From assembly GCA_015680685.1 (NCBI GenBank), contig MNCI01007684.1:317459-379458 (forward strand): a stretch of DNA of 62,000 nt. The letters run 5' to 3'. The position numbers were made by a program, and so were the translations under genes. Origin of the DNA: Gnetum montanum (taxonomy: Eukaryota; Streptophyta; Gnetopsida; Gnetales; Gnetaceae). Every line of letters starts with the position of its first letter. Within the stretch, counting starts at the first letter, position 1. The notes beneath the pieces were generated by a model. That model saw only the letters and a list, made by a program, of their open reading frames with translations, ran no database searches and was not told the DNA's origin. Shown piece by piece: positions 33,900 through 46,639 of the stretch.

Positions 33900-36060
33900 G
33901 TAATGTGGCTTCTACACTTAAGGATAAATCATCACCTGCTAATGAAATTCCTAAGAATCATAACAAAGGATATGATGAAGAAGACTAGAGTGTGACCATG
34001 TAAACTAGGATCTCCTGTGCTCATACTGATTCATATTATCTTGGTATCATAATTTTCTTTCACCAAGATGAACAATTGAGGTGGAGAGATTTACAATGCA
34101 ACATTGTTTTTCCTCTAGAATTTTTTGCACCATCGATGTTGCAAGCAACCCTTATATGGTCAAACCTTAGTCATGTACAAGAAGGGTACCACATAATAAA
34201 GCATATGACTAGGTCTTACCAACCAAAATAAGCCCAAGTAAGAAGGGATGCTACTATGGAAATGAAGCATGAGCTTGATAAAGGGAAGAGAGTATCACAA
34301 ATGGTTGTCCTAGAGGAAGGAGATGATTTAATGTTCTACACAAAGGAATTTTATCAAATCCATGGATATTAATCTCAAACACTAGTAATCTATATCAAAA
34401 ATCTCATTAAAATAAATTTGCATTCAACTCTCATGTAAACATCCAAAAGAGATAAGAAAGACTTCACATTTAGGAGGAGCTTAAGGCATAGAACCTTCAC
34501 TAAATTAAAAAGAGATGAATCAAAGACTCATAGAAGGAGAACTAGTTGGCATCATTCTCCAACTTCTTCCTCTTTCTCCTCACACTAATCCTAAGAGTAT
34601 GACAAGAAAGAATGATGATTAAGAGATCAAAATAGAAAAACATAAAGGGATCTTGAGAAACACAAGCATTAAATAAGACATTCTAATGATGAAGCAAGAG
34701 AAAGAATCAAGCATGAAGAGAGAAAGCGTTATGAGGAAGAAAGGGATCACTATCACAATAGATCTTATGAACCCAAAGATTATGAAAAATTCCTATTAGC
34801 CACTCATAACATGATTCATGATAGGAAAGTAATGTATATTCCTACGAGACATGTTAGGGATAATCATATCAAGTGACTAGATATGATAATTATTCCAAAA
34901 TTCAAAAGTGGATACAATGCAGATTCACAACACCATCTTCAAGCCTTCCATAATGCCTTCAACTTATACAACATAGAGAATGATTGACAGAAATTGAAGG
35001 TTTTTCCCAAAATAATCATTAGGAAAGCAAAGAGTTGGTGCGAATCCTTAGAACCAAAATTGATCTAAGAGTATCTAATCTAATGACAAGTGTCAAACTT
35101 ATTCTAGAGTGTCTAATTTAAGAAAACAAATTCAAGGATGGAAGCAAGGGACACATATATCCCTTGACATGATAATGAGTAGGTATTGTTCATTACTACA
35201 TATGTGCCCAAGCCATGGATTTTCTCAAAGGAAACAAGTTAGGCATGTCATTGATGGATTAAGGAACAAGACTAGATAAACTCTTGGGATATGTGCCCAA
35301 GGTAAGTTATTAGAAATGATAATCCATCAAATCCAAAGACTGATAGAGTAAGTGGCCAAAGAGGAAGGATAATATAAGAAAATAGAATTAATAGAAGAGT
35401 GTAATTGAGATCCTATATTGAGGGAAAGAGATGTGAGAATATGCAAAATATAGGAAAAATAAACTTTAGAAGATGTAATCCAAAATAAGACTCTACCTAT
35501 CCAAAAATCAGTCAATGACATTACAACTAAGGCAGAGAAGATGTGGGATTCCATGGATAAAAAATTTGTTCCTACTCTCAAAATAGGAGACGAAAAGACT
35601 GAACAAGCTCTAAACAAAAATAAAGAAAGAAAGAAAAGAAGATATAATGGACAAGAAAACTATAGAGATAAAGGAAAAGTTGTTGTAGTTGAAGAATTAA
35701 CAAATGAAAAAGGATGCAAAGTATGCAAATATGAACATCCTAACAAATATTGTCTTGTTATGGTTTGCTTGCAAGAATCTATGGCATATGAACTTAACCC
35801 AAGATTTGTCAAGAAATAGATGCCAAGATGATTGCCTTATCCACAAGGTAACTTCCAAAAACCTTATCAACCATTATATTATCCAAGTGAAGCCTATCTT
35901 CAATCATAGAAGTAATACTATCAATAGTGGCAAGAACCATAAGCATTGGGTATGCCACCATTAAGGCAATAATATACATAAAGGCAACTAGATCATATGG
36001 ATATTATGTTGAAAATTCAATATCTTTGGGAAATGCTTTAGTCCACACCTCCTCTTACTA
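33900..36060 (+). pseudogene. gag relic of element 3
   Basis: Reads IIFFHQDEQLRWRDLQCNIV near 34050, a charged Arg/His/Glu linker (34480-34770), MIHDRKVMYIPTRHV (34810), FHNAFNLYNIEND and SWCESLEPK (34950-35060), then the frame 35541-35819 (MWDSMDKKFVPTLKIGDEKT ... KGCKVCKYEHPNKYCLVMVC). That frame holds an intact knuckle C-x2-C-x3-H-x4-C at about 35717-35755. The tail LPYPQGNFQKPYQPLYYPSE matches elements 1 and 2. Stops throughout. The - frame 35327-35617 is a shadow. Confidence 0.82.
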
Positions 36061-36139
36061 CTATTCATTAGCGTATCATAAACACACTATTTTGTGAATG
36101 GATCCCAATTCTTATCACACCAACCAACACCAAGTTCAT

Positions 36140-36790
36140 AACTCCAAACTCAAGATTGAAAGAGGAACTTATTGGAAGTGGTAAATAAATGGTCCATTTC
36201 ATTTGCATGGTCCTATGATGAGATAACTGGTATAGATCCATGTATTTGTTAACATCGAATTTATACAAATCCAATTGTCAAACTATGTTGCTAATCTCAA
36301 TGAAGATTGAATCCCAAACTTAAAGAAGTTTCCAAAAAAGAGCTAGAAAAATTGCTAAAATTGGGTTCATATATTCTATAGTAGATAGTGAATACGTTAG
36401 TCTCTTAGTCATTATTCCAAAGAAAGGTGGCAAGTGAAGGGTATGCATTGACATCTGATTATTGAATTCAACAGCATTCAAGGATCATTTTCCTTTGCGA
36501 TTTGTTGACCAAGTCCTAGACACCATTGTAGGACATCAGTACTATAGTTTCCTCAATGAGTACAGTGGGTATAACCAAATCTTCATTGCACCAAAAGATT
36601 AAGAAAAGACCACATTCACTAGTCCATGGGGGCATTTTCATACAAGAAGATGTCCTCTGGATTATGTAATACACTTGCTACATTCTAGAGACTTATACTC
36701 AGCATCTTCCAGAAGTAAATTAATAATGGAATTGAAGTTTGTATGGACGACTTCTCCACATATGGGCTAGATTTAAAACAAGCCTTGGAA
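36140..36790 (+). pseudogene. Reverse transcriptase relic of element 3
   Basis: Blocks in order: ELVEVVNKWSISFAWSYDEI-like linker (36165-36230), EVSKKELEKLLKLG, IVDSEYVSLLVIIPKKGGK, CIDI.LLNSTAFKDHFPLRF followed by VDQVLDTIVGH, EYSGYNQIFIAPKD, PW..F.YKKMSSGLCN-like, and VCMDDFSTYG at about 36740-36770. Catalytic Asp-Asp kept, several stops and frameshifts. The protease that should precede it is missing. Confidence 0.85.
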
Positions 36791-36799
36791 TTTTTAAAG

Positions 36800-37570
36800 C
36801 AAGTATTGAAGAGATGTGTAGAAATTAATCTAAAGCTCAATTGGTAGAAAAGCCATTTAATGGTTCAAGATGGTATAGTTCTAGGACATACAATATCTCA
36901 CAAGAAAATAACAACAGATCTAGAGAATATTAGAGACATCCAAAACATCACTTAGAGGCCACAACTCATTATGGATGTTAAATAATTTTTTGGCCACATA
37001 GGATATTATAGAAGATTTATTAAAAATTTCTCAAAAATTGCAAAACTACTAATAGAACTCACAAAGAAAGATGCACCATTCCACTAGATAGGACTATGTG
37101 AGAAGGCATTTAGACATTAAAAAAAACTAATTGAAATACTAATACTTTAAGCTCTAGATTAGCCTAAAATATTTCACATAAAGATGCACTAGGATCAATG
37201 CTAACTTAGCTAGATGATTCAAGATGACACTATTACATACATTGTACCAGTCAAAGCATCATCAAGGCACACCTTAATTACACCACTATAGAAAAGGAGA
37301 TTATGGCCATGGTGTATGAACTTGAGAAATCTAGACATTATGTGCTTAGATATTCTATCTATTTTCATATGGGTCATAGTGCTGTTTTATTTTTTATGAA
37401 TAAACTACTAGTTTATCCAAAGATGATAAGATGGCTCATGATATTGCAAGAATCTGACATTACCATGATAGTTAAAAGGGGAACTAAAAATGTTGTAGCT
37501 GATCATCTGTTCAAAATTAGATGGGAACCAAAAGACAATGATGAACCACTATCAAATTTATTTACCAGTG
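36800..37570 (+). pseudogene. RT thumb and RNase H relic of element 3
   Basis: After the FFGHIGYYRRF-like block (36985-37020), the RNase H part has AIEKEIMAMVYELEKSRHYV (37285-37340), then open frame 37303-37623 with GHSAVLFFMNKLLVYPKMIR, TMIVKRGTKNVVADHLFKIR and EPLSNLF. The metal-binding HTD block is changed (reads MGHSA). The ADHL end motif is intact. Confidence 0.82.
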
Positions 37571-37639
37571 GAAATATATTCACAAGAATAGCAATAGCTA
37601 TGGCCTCAATAGAGAAGTTGTAGATCTTTGATTATGTGA

Positions 37640-38730
37640 TCTATCTCATTACACAAAAGCTTCCTGTTGAATGAAACAAGAAACAAAAGGATTGGTTCCT
37701 TCACTTAGCCATATAGTATATGAAAATTAATGGGAATATTTATCATATTTATACTAAAAAAACTGATTAGATGGTATGTTCTAGAAGAAGACTAGCAAAG
37801 AACCTTACAAGATGTACATGAAGGACCATGTGGTGGTCAATATGTAGGACAAAGGAAAAAACTCAAACTAATGATGTTAGGCTACTTCTAGCCTACCTTA
37901 TTTAGATATCTATATTAGCTCATCCAATCTTGTGAGAGGTATCAATTTGATAGAGGATTAATAATTATAAATGAAGGTTTACAATAGTGGATACAACCAT
38001 TGGAACCATTTGATATCTAGGGAATTGATTTTATGGGGTCCATCATGCTAATGTCCAATGGGAAATTATACATTATAGTGATAGTTAATTATTGCACAAA
38101 GTGGGAAAAAGTAGACATATTCAAGGATTGCATAGTCAAAAAGGTTGCTAAGTTCTTTCAACAACATGTGGTAAATAGATTTGAAGTGTCATGCATACTC
38201 ATGTTAAACAATGGGACTCATTTTATGGGAGCTACATTTAAAATGCTAATGCAACTTGGGGTGAATGACAAACTAACAACACCATACCATTTCCAAGCAA
38301 ATGATTGAGCTAAAGTGACTAGTCAAGAAATCACAAGAATATTAACCAGAAGAGTTAGTCAACATAGGAAGGATTGGAGCACTAAAATTAATGATGCACT
38401 ATGGACATATATATCAACATGAAAACTTCCTATAGGGTATTCTTCATACTTATTAGTTTATGATAAACTACTTACTTTAGTAATCCAAGAGGATCTCAAT
38501 ACCTTTTTCACTACTTATGCACTTAACCTTGACTTAAGCTAAGCTCAACAAGAATTTCGTATGAATCTTAATATCTTAGATGAGAATAGATTATCCGCTT
38601 AAATGACTAATGAAATTTATAAAATGTACTCCAAAAATAGACATGACACTAAAATAAGATAATTTTCAATGCAATCGGGCAATAAAGTTCTTCATTACAA
38701 TTCCATTCATGTCCTACAAAAGGCTAACTT
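37640..38730 (+). pseudogene. Integrase relic of element 3
   Basis: The zinc segment reads VHEGPCGGQYVGQRK ... LIQSCERYQFDRG (37810-37950), more complete than in element 1. The core (38033-38308) reads GSIMLMSNGKLYIIVIVNYCTKW, VVNRFEVSCILMLNNGTHFM and LMQLGVNDKLTTPYHFQAND. The DxG of the second catalytic Asp is changed to NNG, as in element 1. The C-terminal part has DWSTKINDALWTYIST and GYSSYLLVYDKLLTLVIQE, then NKVLHYNSIHVLQKANFQTL. Confidence 0.86.
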
Positions 38731-38944
38731 CCAAACATTATGAAAAGTACCCTATATCTTCCATGCAACATACTAATCTAGCATCATGTAGATCTATCAC
38801 CCAACCAACTTACAAAAGTTGATTCCTATTAATAATCAATAATTCAAGCCATATCATGACTTTTCCTACTCTTTTAAGGACTCTACCCTATCTACCAATC
38901 AAGCTACCACCTATTTGATATTTCAAATATTCACTTCTTAGAAT

Positions 38945-38957
38945 AGTTGTGGGGGTA
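38945..38957 (+). promoter_or_regulatory. Internal polypurine-tract-like copy, element 3
   Basis: AGTTGTGGGGGTA, followed by TCAAACATGAT, resembles the terminal AGTCATGGGGGTATGATAAAA (43971 on) beyond the purine run itself. Confidence 0.45.
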
Positions 38958-41250
38958 TCAAACATGATACTTAGAAACTAATTTTGCTTTTCTCACTTTT
39001 CTACTGTTTATCCTTTTCCATTTCTTACTAATTTTTCCATTCTTTTATACCCTTTTTATTTCTAAAATAATTTTTCACACTTTAATAATTTTTGACCTTT
39101 TCTATTTTCAATATTTTTCTATAATTTTTCATCATCTTTGTTGTACATATTTTTGTTGATATTTGTAATAAAGTGCGAAGGAATAAATCAAGATGTAGTT
39201 TCAATAATCTAAATATTGCCCGATATTATGAAATCATTGGTAGATTGATTCTATATATAGTGAGACCATATCATCCATCCACTCATTTACAATAATAAGA
39301 GGTTCTTATCATGGCCAAAATGACATTATTTCCATAATAAAAATAAATTAAACTTATGATCATTATGCCTAAATAGAAAACAAAAGAATAAGTGGGAATG
39401 AAAAATGTGTGACATTAAGGGGATTTTTGGATTCTCTAAGGCTATTACTATACATATTATCTTGTTGTTTAGTTATATTATTTACCTGAGTTCTTATGAA
39501 ACATGGAAGTCCAAAATAAGTGTTCCCTTTCCATGTCATTGGAAAGACATGTTACCCATGCTTGAAGGTAGTCCTTAGTAAGGTTGACATAGTAAAATTC
39601 TAATAAATGCATAAAATAAAAATGTCTGGGGGTTCTACTAGAAAGACATGTTTCCCATTCTTGAAGGAACTCCTCTATTCAATGGCCAAGTCTCATTTAA
39701 AAAAATAAAGTGTGCTATTAATAAACTACTTCCTTAAACATCATTGCCAAGTGTTAATACTTCTTGTAGTTGTGAATTTCTTGTGGTTGTTAGTTTTGAG
39801 ATGATACAGTGTGATGTCACTAGTAAGTAATATGGACTTGGTTTAGTTCTTTGATGGAAAGGTTAATGATTACTAAGAATCCATTATGCCTATGATGAGA
39901 CACGTCACATCCTAATTCTTGCAATCCCTTCTACTTCCATCCCACGTCACTATTATAGATAATCATTATGCAATTGTTTTATATAATATAGTATTATTTC
40001 TCATTTAGGTTATACTAACATGTGTGTTTTCCAAGATAGGTATGTTTTACATTCATCTCCTTGAGTATCTACAGACACTTGTAGTTGCAATTATACAAGG
40101 ACACTAAGGGCTGGAGCCTGCTTTAGGGAGAACCCACCTATATAACTCTTCTGATTCATACCTAATGACTAATTCCACATCATCTTATAACTTTGAGACA
40201 CTTAAACAATCATTTTTCACTTTCCTACATTCTCATGACTGATCATACTTTTCACAATTCCTATAATGCATCTCCTATATGCCTCATTAACTTACTTTGC
40301 CAAAGATTTCTTCTTTCACTAACTTTTACTACCAAATTTTCATATTTTGAGCATCATTTAAGATCAAGAACCATTTAGAATGCCTCTAAATCTTCCAAAC
40401 TATCCATTTATCCTAATTTTTTCATAAAAAATTACTCAAAATCCAAAATTTTTTGACAATAACATTATAGCCACAATGTATTAAGTCCTAATGCATCATA
40501 GCTATGATGTCATATTTACAATTTATCTGATATAAATCATCTATATATACATGCAAGAGTTAGAAAATTTTTCATTTTCCACATTTCAAGTAAGGGAAGT
40601 TCATGCTATTTTTCTAACCCTTTGGAAACCAACCTTCCAAGCACCATAACTCTCTCATCATAGCTCCAATCTGTGTAATTTTTAAACCTTCTTAATCACG
40701 AAGTAACCAACTTAATCATATGGGAGAGTGCTACATGTAAATAGGTCAAATTGAGCCAAATTTCTATAACATTGTAAGAGTATATTAAGGGTAAGAATAA
40801 GAGCAAATAAGCATATTTTAATTAGTTAACTAAATAAAAGCTAATAAACCTAACTAATTCAAGTAGCCACATATTCAATTACATAATAAATGAAAACATA
40901 ATAATCATGGAAGGTCATAACAATCAAGAGTACAATGAATAAGGGTTTCTTTTTGAAAATTTCTAACTTTGTAATCATAATAAGAGTTGTAAGTAATAAT
41001 AAGGATAAAATTGTGATCAAATTCTAGAATCCAAGGAAGGACTATGAACCATTAGGAACATGTTTGAATCCTTGGGTAATCTCAAATGAATCCTTGATGA
41101 TTGCAAATGGCTCCTCAAAGATTCATAAAAAAAAGAGCCTCATATCAAGGAAGTGAAAGACCTAGAGGTAGAGGTAGAGATGAGCTAGAGAATAGACTCC
41201 ACAAGTAGTTAATCCTTTAGCATTCATCAACAAACACCTATAATAGAAAA
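38958..41250 (+). other. Non-coding region between pol and extra ORF, element 3
   Basis: T-rich start (38985-39150). Related blocks occur: CATGTTACCCATGC near 39548 and GCCTGCTTTAGGGAGAACCCACC at 40116-40138. A stretch at 40480-40788 (TATATATACATGCAAGAG, AAGCACCATAACTCTCTCA) also occurs at 58390-58675. The 40193-40378 frame has no recognisable domain. Confidence 0.55.
40480..40788 (+). repeat. Repeat shared with 58390-58675
   Basis: High similarity by eye over about 290 bp in the same orientation. At the second site the match stops exactly where element 4 is inserted (AACATTG here, AACACTG there). Confidence 0.75.
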
Positions 41251-43740
41251 CTTTGAATAAGCTGAGGTTGAGGTACCACCAGCTCCAAAGCAAGAACAAC
41301 ATCTCACACTATTGACAAAATGTCTCAAGGCCATTTAGGAAAAATCAATCATGTCCATAATTAACATGAAACTCAACTTCAGACCATTCATGGAATTTGC
41401 ACCTACAATGTTTGAGAACAACTCCAAGATTTTCCTCTATGACCAACTCTATCATGTAGTGGAGAATGGTATTTAGGAGAAGTGTACCAATTTTAGAAGA
41501 ATAAGCAAGATGATGCCATAGTAAAAATTGTAGGATTCATAGTGCCTTATTATTTAAGGTAATTATGAAGGCACTAAATATTCACAATGTCAAAGCAAAT
41601 ATTATGCAAATATCTACAAGATCTGATATAGATGTAAAGAGATTATGACTACAAAGATCTTATAGGTTAGTGGATAAGGAATATAGTGGATTGTTAGCTT
41701 AAGAAAAGATATATTTCAAGATCGAGACCTATTACACTTTTCCTACTAAGAGATTAAATCAAATTTTCACTTATGTTATAAGAGGAAGCATCATCCTCAT
41801 GGGGAAATCCAATGTAAACATGGCTCATTTATTATTTCTAGAAATTCAAAGAAGGTTTGAGGAGAAAAAGGTAGGAAAACTTACTTTGTCATTCCCTTGC
41901 CTCATTAAAAGGTTATGCAAGAAATTTGGGTTTTAGTACTACAAAAATGATGTCCTATGCAAGGTCCAAAATACATCTTATGCTAAAATGTCAAAACTAG
42001 TGCCTTCAAAGAAAGATCGGCCAGAAAAGCCAATAGGCATTAAGGGAGTGGTAGGATCCACACTAGCTAGAAACATTCTAATTACAAGATAGAAACAAGC
42101 AAGACCTAGTGAATCAACACTTTCTAGTTATAGATCAATATTAAGTGTTTCACTAGCACAATAGGACTATAGATCTTCTATGAGCCACTTGCAATAGATT
42201 GCATAGATTAAAAGCTAGGAAAATAAGGAAGGTTATCTACTGTATTGAGTTAGAGATAATTTAAGAAAACCTGTAGTATCAATAGAACTTTGTAGTGATT
42301 CAAATATCATTAAAAGTAAGATAAAATGAAGATTGGGACAAAAAATCTCTAGGAATGATGAACCCTTTTAAGTGATGCTGAAGATAGGAGATGGAGCCAC
42401 TAGTAGATATTACTAGAGCTAGAAATGTTGAAATGATAGTTGGCACATCCATGCCTCCAAAAGAACATGAAGATATCCTATATCAACTACTGCAAATAGG
42501 CCAATTAATGTAGATTCTTTTTGATATCCCTAGCAATATCACTATAGTATAGTTAGATTTGATTTCAACAAAGGACAAACTAGTAATGGCGAAAACAAGA
42601 GTTAAACATGTAGAGAATGAAATGCATTGGTTGTAAGATAAATTGATAACCTTATGAATAAAAAAGAGAGACCTTGCATAATAAATAGCATCAAAACAAC
42701 TCAATAAATTTAGAATTGAACAAGTGATCCAACGAATAGCTAGAAACATCCAATTAGAGATGAAAAGAGAGAAGGCAACATGGAATGCCTCTAACTATCC
42801 TGGAAGAAGAACATAAAAGAATTACTTCCAAAAATGCAAGGTTGATAGATATAGAAAAATAGAAAAATGTTCTCAAGGAAAGCATCCATCAACATAGAGA
42901 ACAATTTGCTAGATTTAACTAAGATATGAGGAAATTGGATAGAGAAAATAGAACCCTATCAATGGAGGAAATCCTTGAGATCTACCAAAAGTTAGTGATT
43001 AAAATACCTCATGGTAGAATGAGGCCAAAAAGCATGAAAGGCTAAAAGAGTACTTTAGAGACTAGATAGGCATGTAAAAATAAATTAATAAAAATAAAAT
43101 CCAATTAGCTAAAGCCAAAATCAACTCTATCACCATGCAAACACCCGATTGGTAGGAAATCTTGGATAGCCTTACCTATGTCCATCAAGTTGAATTAAAG
43201 AATAAGAACCTATGGATTGAATACCTTATAGAGTACATGGGATTAGCACACTTTTAGTATGCTAATCTAGTCATGTTCACATTAGAAAGGGCTAAAAATG
43301 AACTAGAATAGCAAGTGGCTATGACCTATGTATTATATGAGAAAGAGTTTAGAGATAGAAAGAATGTGTAATAAAAGTTACATATTATAAACTTAGAGCT
43401 CAAAGTGGTCAAAGCTAGCTACCAAGATAAAAAATATGTAGTAGAAAATCTAGCCCATAGAATGAAAAACTATCAAGAATTAAGAAAAATGGCCAGGGCA
43501 TTTAAAGAAGAAAGATGATACTTTGTAGATTGGTACATGAAAGTAAACAAAATGTTTCCACATCTGCCATGCCCATGGAAGGTATCAACTACAGACAACA
43601 TTGAAAAAAAAAATTGGATTGTACATGATCCCAAATTAGAAGAGGAGAAACTTTGAGTGCTACTATGAAAATACTAGATTCCAAAGCTTGATGATAAAGG
43701 AAAGAAGTCGTTGGAGGAGCCACCACCACCAGGGACATGA
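41250..43740 (+). pseudogene. Extra 3' ORF relic (ORF3) of element 3
   Basis: Counterpart of 9340-12015 in element 1. N-terminal half: LNFRPFMEFAPTMFENNSKIF (41375), then IETYYTFPTKRLNQIFTYVI, SNVNMAHLLFLEIQRRFEEK and LTLSFPCLIKRLCKKFG (41720-41930). The middle (42560-43480) is Lys/Glu/Asn-rich and likely coiled coil. The end reads MFPHLPCPWKVSTTDNIEKK then WIVHDPKLEEEKL near 43550-43655, matching LPYPWEFPIPSHIREAAWTI in element 1. Conservation between two different LTR families argues that the ancestor used this protein. Its function is not known to me. Confidence 0.6.
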
Positions 43741-43968
43741 GACTACATCGAGCTTTGTCTTCTTATATTGTTTTGTTGTTTTGGTTTATAAAAAGTTGTG
43801 TCAATCATGAAATGCATGATAATTTTGAAAATACCACTTGAACCAAAATGTGGCATTTAAAGTCAAGTTAACAATGTATATAAGTAGTCATGTCAAAGTC
43901 AAAATACACCTCACAATTTTGTAGAAACTATATCCTCCTTTTATTTTAACTCAAGGATGAGTATCTAC

Positions 43969-43983
43969 TTAGTCATGGGGGTA
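43969..43983 (+). promoter_or_regulatory. Terminal polypurine tract of element 3
   Basis: TTAGTCATGGGGGTA, directly before the 3' LTR. Confidence 0.85.
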
Positions 43984-44858
43984 TGATAAAATTATTTATG
44001 TGAAATGATGTGATATCATATCTAAGATATTGTACCTCTACTTATATAATCATAGATACGATGTAGTGGGCCCTTGTTGTGCTTATAAATACAAACCCAC
44101 TATCACATCATTGGAATAAATTTTGCATAACACTTAGTGAAATTCTTGCAATTTTTTTCTTGAGTTATACTTAGAGTTAAAATTAGAAGTGAATGCTTGT
44201 AGTGTAGTAACTAACAATTGCATGAAGTATTTATTCAAGTGGATTGTACTTGGACACAATTCATGAGTAGCAATAAAGATCAAGATTATTTCTTACCATT
44301 TCAGCATCTCATTTAGATTAATTCTACTTACATATATCATTTATAATTACTAAATCCTTTATTTTTTTTTAGTATTTTAATTTTTCAATGTTCATTACTA
44401 AGGCAAAATAAGTACAACTAGTTTCAAATGTTAAGTGTAATTTTTTGGTAACCTAGTAGTGACTTCACTTGATTCACTTAGTAGTGAATTCACTTGCTAA
44501 TTCCAGTAATGGTTACATGAGTCCATGGCATGTATAGCAAGCCAAGAACAAATGCTTATCATCATAGGCTAGGATAGATCTACATTTCTATTGGCATTTA
44601 GAATTATAATTTATTCTCATTTTCATTATGGAAAAACTTAGGGTTAATTTAAGCCCACAACATCATAATATCATATACCTCACTAACAGTTAAACCATAC
44701 TACTTGCACTTCACTAACTCAATGTGAGAAAATAATGATTACAAACCAAATATCAACTGATAGCATACTTACATTGTCTATTCATAGATTATGATCTAGT
44801 CATGTGTGAATGCTCATGATTTGTATGGTGGAGTGTTGGAATACCTATCCACTCATCG
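43984..44858 (+). repeat. 3' LTR of element 3
   Basis: 875 bp, matches 32885-33760. TATAAATA at 44084-44091. GCAATAAAGATCAAG near 44268. Ends CCACTCATCG, the last A changed to G. Confidence 0.92.
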
Positions 44859-44863
44859 GTTCT

Positions 44864-45599
44864 AGAGTTAGTCCATCCTATGATGCAAAGGTTAGAATAA
44901 ATGGTCTACATATGGATCTTATTTGGGAGGAGTCTTTGTGCATATTTCTTCATACCAACATGGAAATTTGATCTTAGAATAATAGATTATGATGTAGACT
45001 TAGTTCTCTACTGCATTGTTGGTTGAATAAGTAAGACTCAGTCTTGAGGCAAGATCTAGAACATGGGGTTCTAGGAAATTTTGGGTTTGATTGTTGAGGC
45101 ATGGCTTCCATGGAGCATGCTCTCTTTGTTGATGATATTCCACAAGTCCATCATAAAGACTAAAAATAAGTCCTTGTGAACCTTTAATTGATTATTAAAA
45201 AAATCAATTTCATTTATGGATGTCAAGAAAATATTTGGAGGAGCAGATTCTCCATGGAGTATAAGTCTTTTAGATCCTATAAAGAAATGGATCTAAGGGA
45301 TGTCTTGGAGATGTTCGTCTATTAGATTAATTGTATTTCCCTCATCATGGAGTAGGGGTAATTTATTATCTCTATTTATTTTTCTTTATGTTTCATACAA
45401 GGCCTTAGTTGAAAGGATGTATAGGTCTTTTAGGGTTTGTACCCTCCTTTGAGCCTAACATCATATTAAGTTGTGTTACTTCCTAGAATTGATGGATCTT
45501 AAACCCATACAAGAAGTGTACTTTGAAAGCTAATCCTAAACTCCACTTTGAGGATTTTTCTTCTTATGTTCTAGGAAGGATTTTGAGAAAGGTCTTAGG
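44864..45599. other. Anonymous DNA right of element 3
   Basis: No recognisable domain or boundary. The short + frame starting at 45523 runs into the dispersed repeat and is not considered a gene. Confidence 0.5.
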
Positions 45600-46140
45600 G
45601 TTAATGGTTCCCATGGTTCCTTCCCACAATTCAAGGATTATGGAATACTCTAAGTTATCCATTCAGGGTACTCAATTGTTCGAAAATCACTCCAACATGG
45701 TGGTTCCAAGGAACAATGGGGCTCTATCTTGTTTTTCCCTCTTTATCCTTCTCATCATGCCCTCATACTAATAAAACTATATGGAGTTTAATTCTACAAT
45801 AGTAATAAATGTGTAGGTTGCCTAGATTGGCACTACGTAAAACCTTGTAATAGAGCCTAAGTGGTCTTTGGGTAAGACATCCCTTGTAGATATTTCATCA
45901 CCCTCACACCAATGATATTTATAAGGTTATTTGTTTGCTTATTTGGTTATCCATGATTGGAGTCATAGATGTTCTTCTAGAGGTATATACATAACTTAAG
46001 AAAATTGGATGCATTACATGTCTCCTCTTAAGAATTCAAGTATACATATGCTTGTGTAGAGGCATAGTCCCTAGGTCTTTCATCTTAGATCAACAGGATC
46101 TAAGGAAATTCCTTGGGATACCTAATAGTGTTGGGAAAAC
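45600..46140 (+). repeat. Dispersed repeat, copy 2 (pairs with 200-735)
   Basis: Direct-orientation partner of 200-735 with the same anchors. Similarity fades after GGAAATTCCTTGGGATAC. Confidence 0.6.
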
Positions 46141-46639
46141 ATTTTTATACATAATATTTCTTCATCATTTTTTATAGTAAACTTTTAGTAATATGAGCCT
46201 TAGATAGGATTAAACACTCAACTTATAAGATGTTCCTTATAATTATTGTAAGTTAATTCCTATGTTAAAATTTATAAATAATTTGTATGATATTGAAATC
46301 AAGTCCTTTATACAACCTTAAAACATCTTATTATTATAAAATCTCTTCTCATACACATCCTAGGAATTTTTCTAGATTGGTTCTAATGATGACAACATGA
46401 AAAGGCATCTCTAAAACCCTTAGATCTTTAATTTGTATTATTTTGGAATCTCCTCTCTTTGCAATTATTCTCAAATTTTGTAATTTTAGCTTTTATTTTT
46501 TTAATATGTTTATATTTTAGGGTTTGACATCCATAAACATCCTAGGAATATCATAAATATTACCTTATATGATCATAGGTTTTATTTCATTGTTAGGCCT
46601 CACCATGAATATTTGGTCACAACCAGTAAAAATATCAAT
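46141..46639. other. AT-rich DNA, probably decayed 3' part of the chromovirus relic
   Basis: Lies downstream of the RT/RNase H relic in its - strand direction. No RNase H or integrase motif could be read with certainty. Confidence 0.3.

Larger units (their letters stand above)
32885..44858 (+). mobile_element. Gypsy element 3: Athila/Tat-like, decayed
   Basis: About 12.0 kb. LTRs start TGATAAAAT and end CTTATCA (5') or CTCATCG (3'). Flanks GTTAT (32880-32884) and GTTCT (44859-44863) are a target duplication with one change. Contents: primer site, gag, RT, RNase H, integrase with zinc region, internal PPT, long 3' region with extra ORF, PPT, 3' LTR. The protease is missing: the gag tail near 36060 runs within about 100 bp into the pre-RT linker. 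It is a different LTR family from elements 1 and 2 but has the same layout. Confidence 0.92.
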
